Origin: an uncultured Pelagibacteraceae bacterium
GTDB lineage: Bacteria > Pseudomonadota > Alphaproteobacteria > Pelagibacterales > Pelagibacteraceae
Assembly (NCBI GenBank): GCA_902546795.1
Contig: CACCLK010000004.1
Location: forward strand, 1 to 51,969
Direction of reading: 5' to 3'
DNA length: 51,969 nt
The translations under genes and the position numbers were made by a program. Below the pieces are notes generated by a model. That model saw nothing but the letters and a program-made list of their open reading frames with translations. It was not told the DNA's origin and made no database searches. Of the stretch, positions 51,093 through 51,969 are shown piece by piece (position 1 is the stretch's first letter; each line of letters opens with the position of its first letter).

Positions 51093-51776
51093 ATGAAAAA
51101 ACTTTTACTTTCAATTATATTCTATTTTCTTGGAATTCTTCACCTTTCAGCACATGTAGGTCATTATAAAAATTTGAATTATTTAGAATACGATCTTTTT
51201 AGAAATAATAATCTAATTGGTAAACATACATACAAATTTATATATGAGGGAAATAATTTAAAAATAGAAAGTGAGGTATATTTCAAGATTAAGAAATTTA
51301 ATATAGTTCTATACAATTATTACGCAAAAAGTGAGGAAAATTATAAAGATGGAAAGTTTATCTCCTTCAAGTCAAAAACAAACCAGAATAAAAAAGAAAA
51401 ATACGTAAATATTCAGCGCGATAGCGCTAAAAATGTCCTAAAAGTTGACGGCTCTTCCTTTAAAGGCGAGACGAGCATTGATAATATCATTGGAACTTGG
51501 TGGAACCATGAAATAGTTCAGGCCAAAGCGCAAATCAGCGCTGTATCAGGAAGGATAATCAAGCAAAATGTAGAATTTATTGGCAAAGAAGATATTAAAG
51601 TTGACGAAAAAACTTATCAGACTTTACATTTTAATTTTAGCTCATCAGATAAAAAATTATCAGATGATAAAAAGCTAAACACAGACATTTGGTATGATGA
51701 TCAAACAAAAATTTGGATTAAGGCAGCATTCGACAAAAGAGGTTACTGGGAGTACAGGCTTAAAGAATTTAGATAA
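51093..51776 (+). CDS. Secreted DUF6134-like protein
   Basis: A 227-residue protein with an N-terminal signal peptide (MKKLLLSIIFYFLGILHLSA). The mature part starts with NYLEYDLFRNNNLIGKHTYK and is mostly predicted beta strand, with repeated Lys/Asp/Tyr-rich stretches, TWWNHEIVQAKAQISAVSG in the middle and DIWYDDQTKIWIKAAFDKRG at the end. The overall look is that of the DUF6134/DUF3108-like periplasmic proteins of unknown function. Only 12 bases separate it from the divergent cysteine synthase gene. Confidence 0.75.
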   Translation: MKKLLLSIIFYFLGILHLSAHVGHYKNLNYLEYDLFRNNNLIGKHTYKFIYEGNNLKIESEVYFKIKKFNIVLYNYYAKSEENYKDGKFISFKSKTNQNKKEKYVNIQRDSAKNVLKVDGSSFKGETSIDNIIGTWWNHEIVQAKAQISAVSGRIIKQNVEFIGKEDIKVDEKTYQTLHFNFSSSDKKLSDDKKLNTDIWYDDQTKIWIKAAFDKRGYWEYRLKEFR

Positions 51777-51814
51777 ATTCAATAATTTACGTCTCATTTT
51801 GGATTAAGTGTCAA

Positions 51815-51862
51815 TAGGGTTTCTATAATTTTTTTTTAAAAATTACCCTAAAAACCCTTAAA
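51815..51862. other. Imperfect inverted repeat in the right-edge intergenic region
   Basis: ATAGGGTTTCTATAATTTTT and AAAAATTACCCTAAAAACCC form an imperfect hairpin (arms AGGGTTT and AAACCCT at the base, AATTTTT/AAAAATT at the top). It may terminate the upstream gene or be part of a leader of the next one. The rest of 51777-51941 shows nothing else I recognise. Confidence 0.4.
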
Positions 51863-51941
51863 AAAAAAATAGCCCAAGATGATCTTTTTGATTGCCAAAG
51901 TCTAAAATTTAAGGTTGAATACTGACTTGTTGGGAGTTCAA

Positions 51942-51969
51942 ATGGAAGAAAATTTTAACGTTCATCTTG
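51942..51969 (+). CDS. Start of a further gene (first nine codons only)
   Basis: An ATG at 51942 opens a frame reading MEENFNVHL up to the window edge, preceded by TTGGGAGTTCAA, which contains a GGGAG ribosome-site-like element at 51932-51936. The remainder lies outside the window, so no product can be assigned, and the call as a gene is itself provisional. Confidence 0.45.

Noticed and set aside
1-51969. CRISPR arrays, insertion sequences, phage genes, rRNA, or glycine/SAM-type riboswitches
   Set aside because: No regularly spaced repeats, transposase or integrase-like proteins, or recognisable riboswitch cores were seen. A covariance-model search could still find a diverged RNA that I missed.

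Overview
The window looks like a piece of a streamlined marine alphaproteobacterial chromosome of the SAR11 (Pelagibacterales) type. This is inferred from strong A+T richness, codons ending in A/T, intergenic gaps of a few bases, many start/stop overlaps, and a gene content dominated by high-affinity binding-protein transporters. I see no insertion sequence, phage gene, CRISPR array or integrase. No gap between genes exceeds about 200 bases; the largest lie upstream of aapJ (203 bp), at the right edge (165 bp) and between the Fe importer and a divergent oxygenase gene (147 bp).

Layout. 1-4782: glycerol-type ABC importer (end of the binding protein glpV, then glpS, glpT, glpP, glpQ and a DUF2160 membrane protein). 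4807-7390: lower glycolysis (gap and pyk, convergent, with a 56-codon gene between them). 7444-10138: YjbQ, an Anbu proteasome-like peptidase and a divergent circularly permuted ATP-grasp gene. 10144-13230: zinc uptake (znuA divergent from znuC-znuB-zur, with a double Zur-type operator between). 13321-16207: two tandem quaternary-amine binding proteins and one permease without an ATPase gene. 16200-17527: a small membrane protein, a BASS-family transporter and a small basic ORF.

17531-28791 is a sugar-acid catabolic region. A six-gene minus-strand operon encodes TRAP permeases, a uronate dehydrogenase-like enzyme, an enolase-superfamily enzyme, a CitE/HpcH-type lyase and a Gfo/Idh/MocA oxidoreductase. 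Plus-strand neighbours encode a hydratase, an atypical SDR, a PQQ-type sugar dehydrogenase, an M24-fold protein and the TRAP binding protein. A DUF1907 hydrolase gene sits divergent to the hydratase.

28836-39332 is built around a branched-chain-type (HAAT) ABC importer split into two divergent operons. The left arm carries livF, livH, a ketopantoate-reductase-like gene, an acyl-CoA synthetase and a MenB/BadI-like crotonase. The right arm carries livK, livM, livG, a phytanoyl-CoA-dioxygenase-family gene and a DMT transporter. The arrangement suggests uptake of a carboxylate followed by CoA-dependent breakdown. A PanB-like gene lacking the usual metal ligands follows.

40159-45068 is an iron region: a 2OG-Fe(II) oxygenase divergent from fbpA, a 58-codon CxxC gene, fbpB and fbpC, with Fur-box-like sites between the divergent genes. 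Then come tRNA-Arg(UCU), a tautomerase with all six cis-CaaD catalytic residues, the general amino-acid importer aapJQMP, a cysteine synthase, a secreted DUF6134-like protein and the first codons of another gene.

A recurring theme is binding-protein genes set apart from their permease genes by a hairpin (glpV, livK, aapJ, and in a looser form proX1 and dctP). Candidate new biology: the split liv/CoA locus, the cis-CaaD-like protein, the small CxxC gene in the iron operon, the complementary degeneration of GlpS/GlpT, and several enzymes of known fold that lack family catalytic residues.
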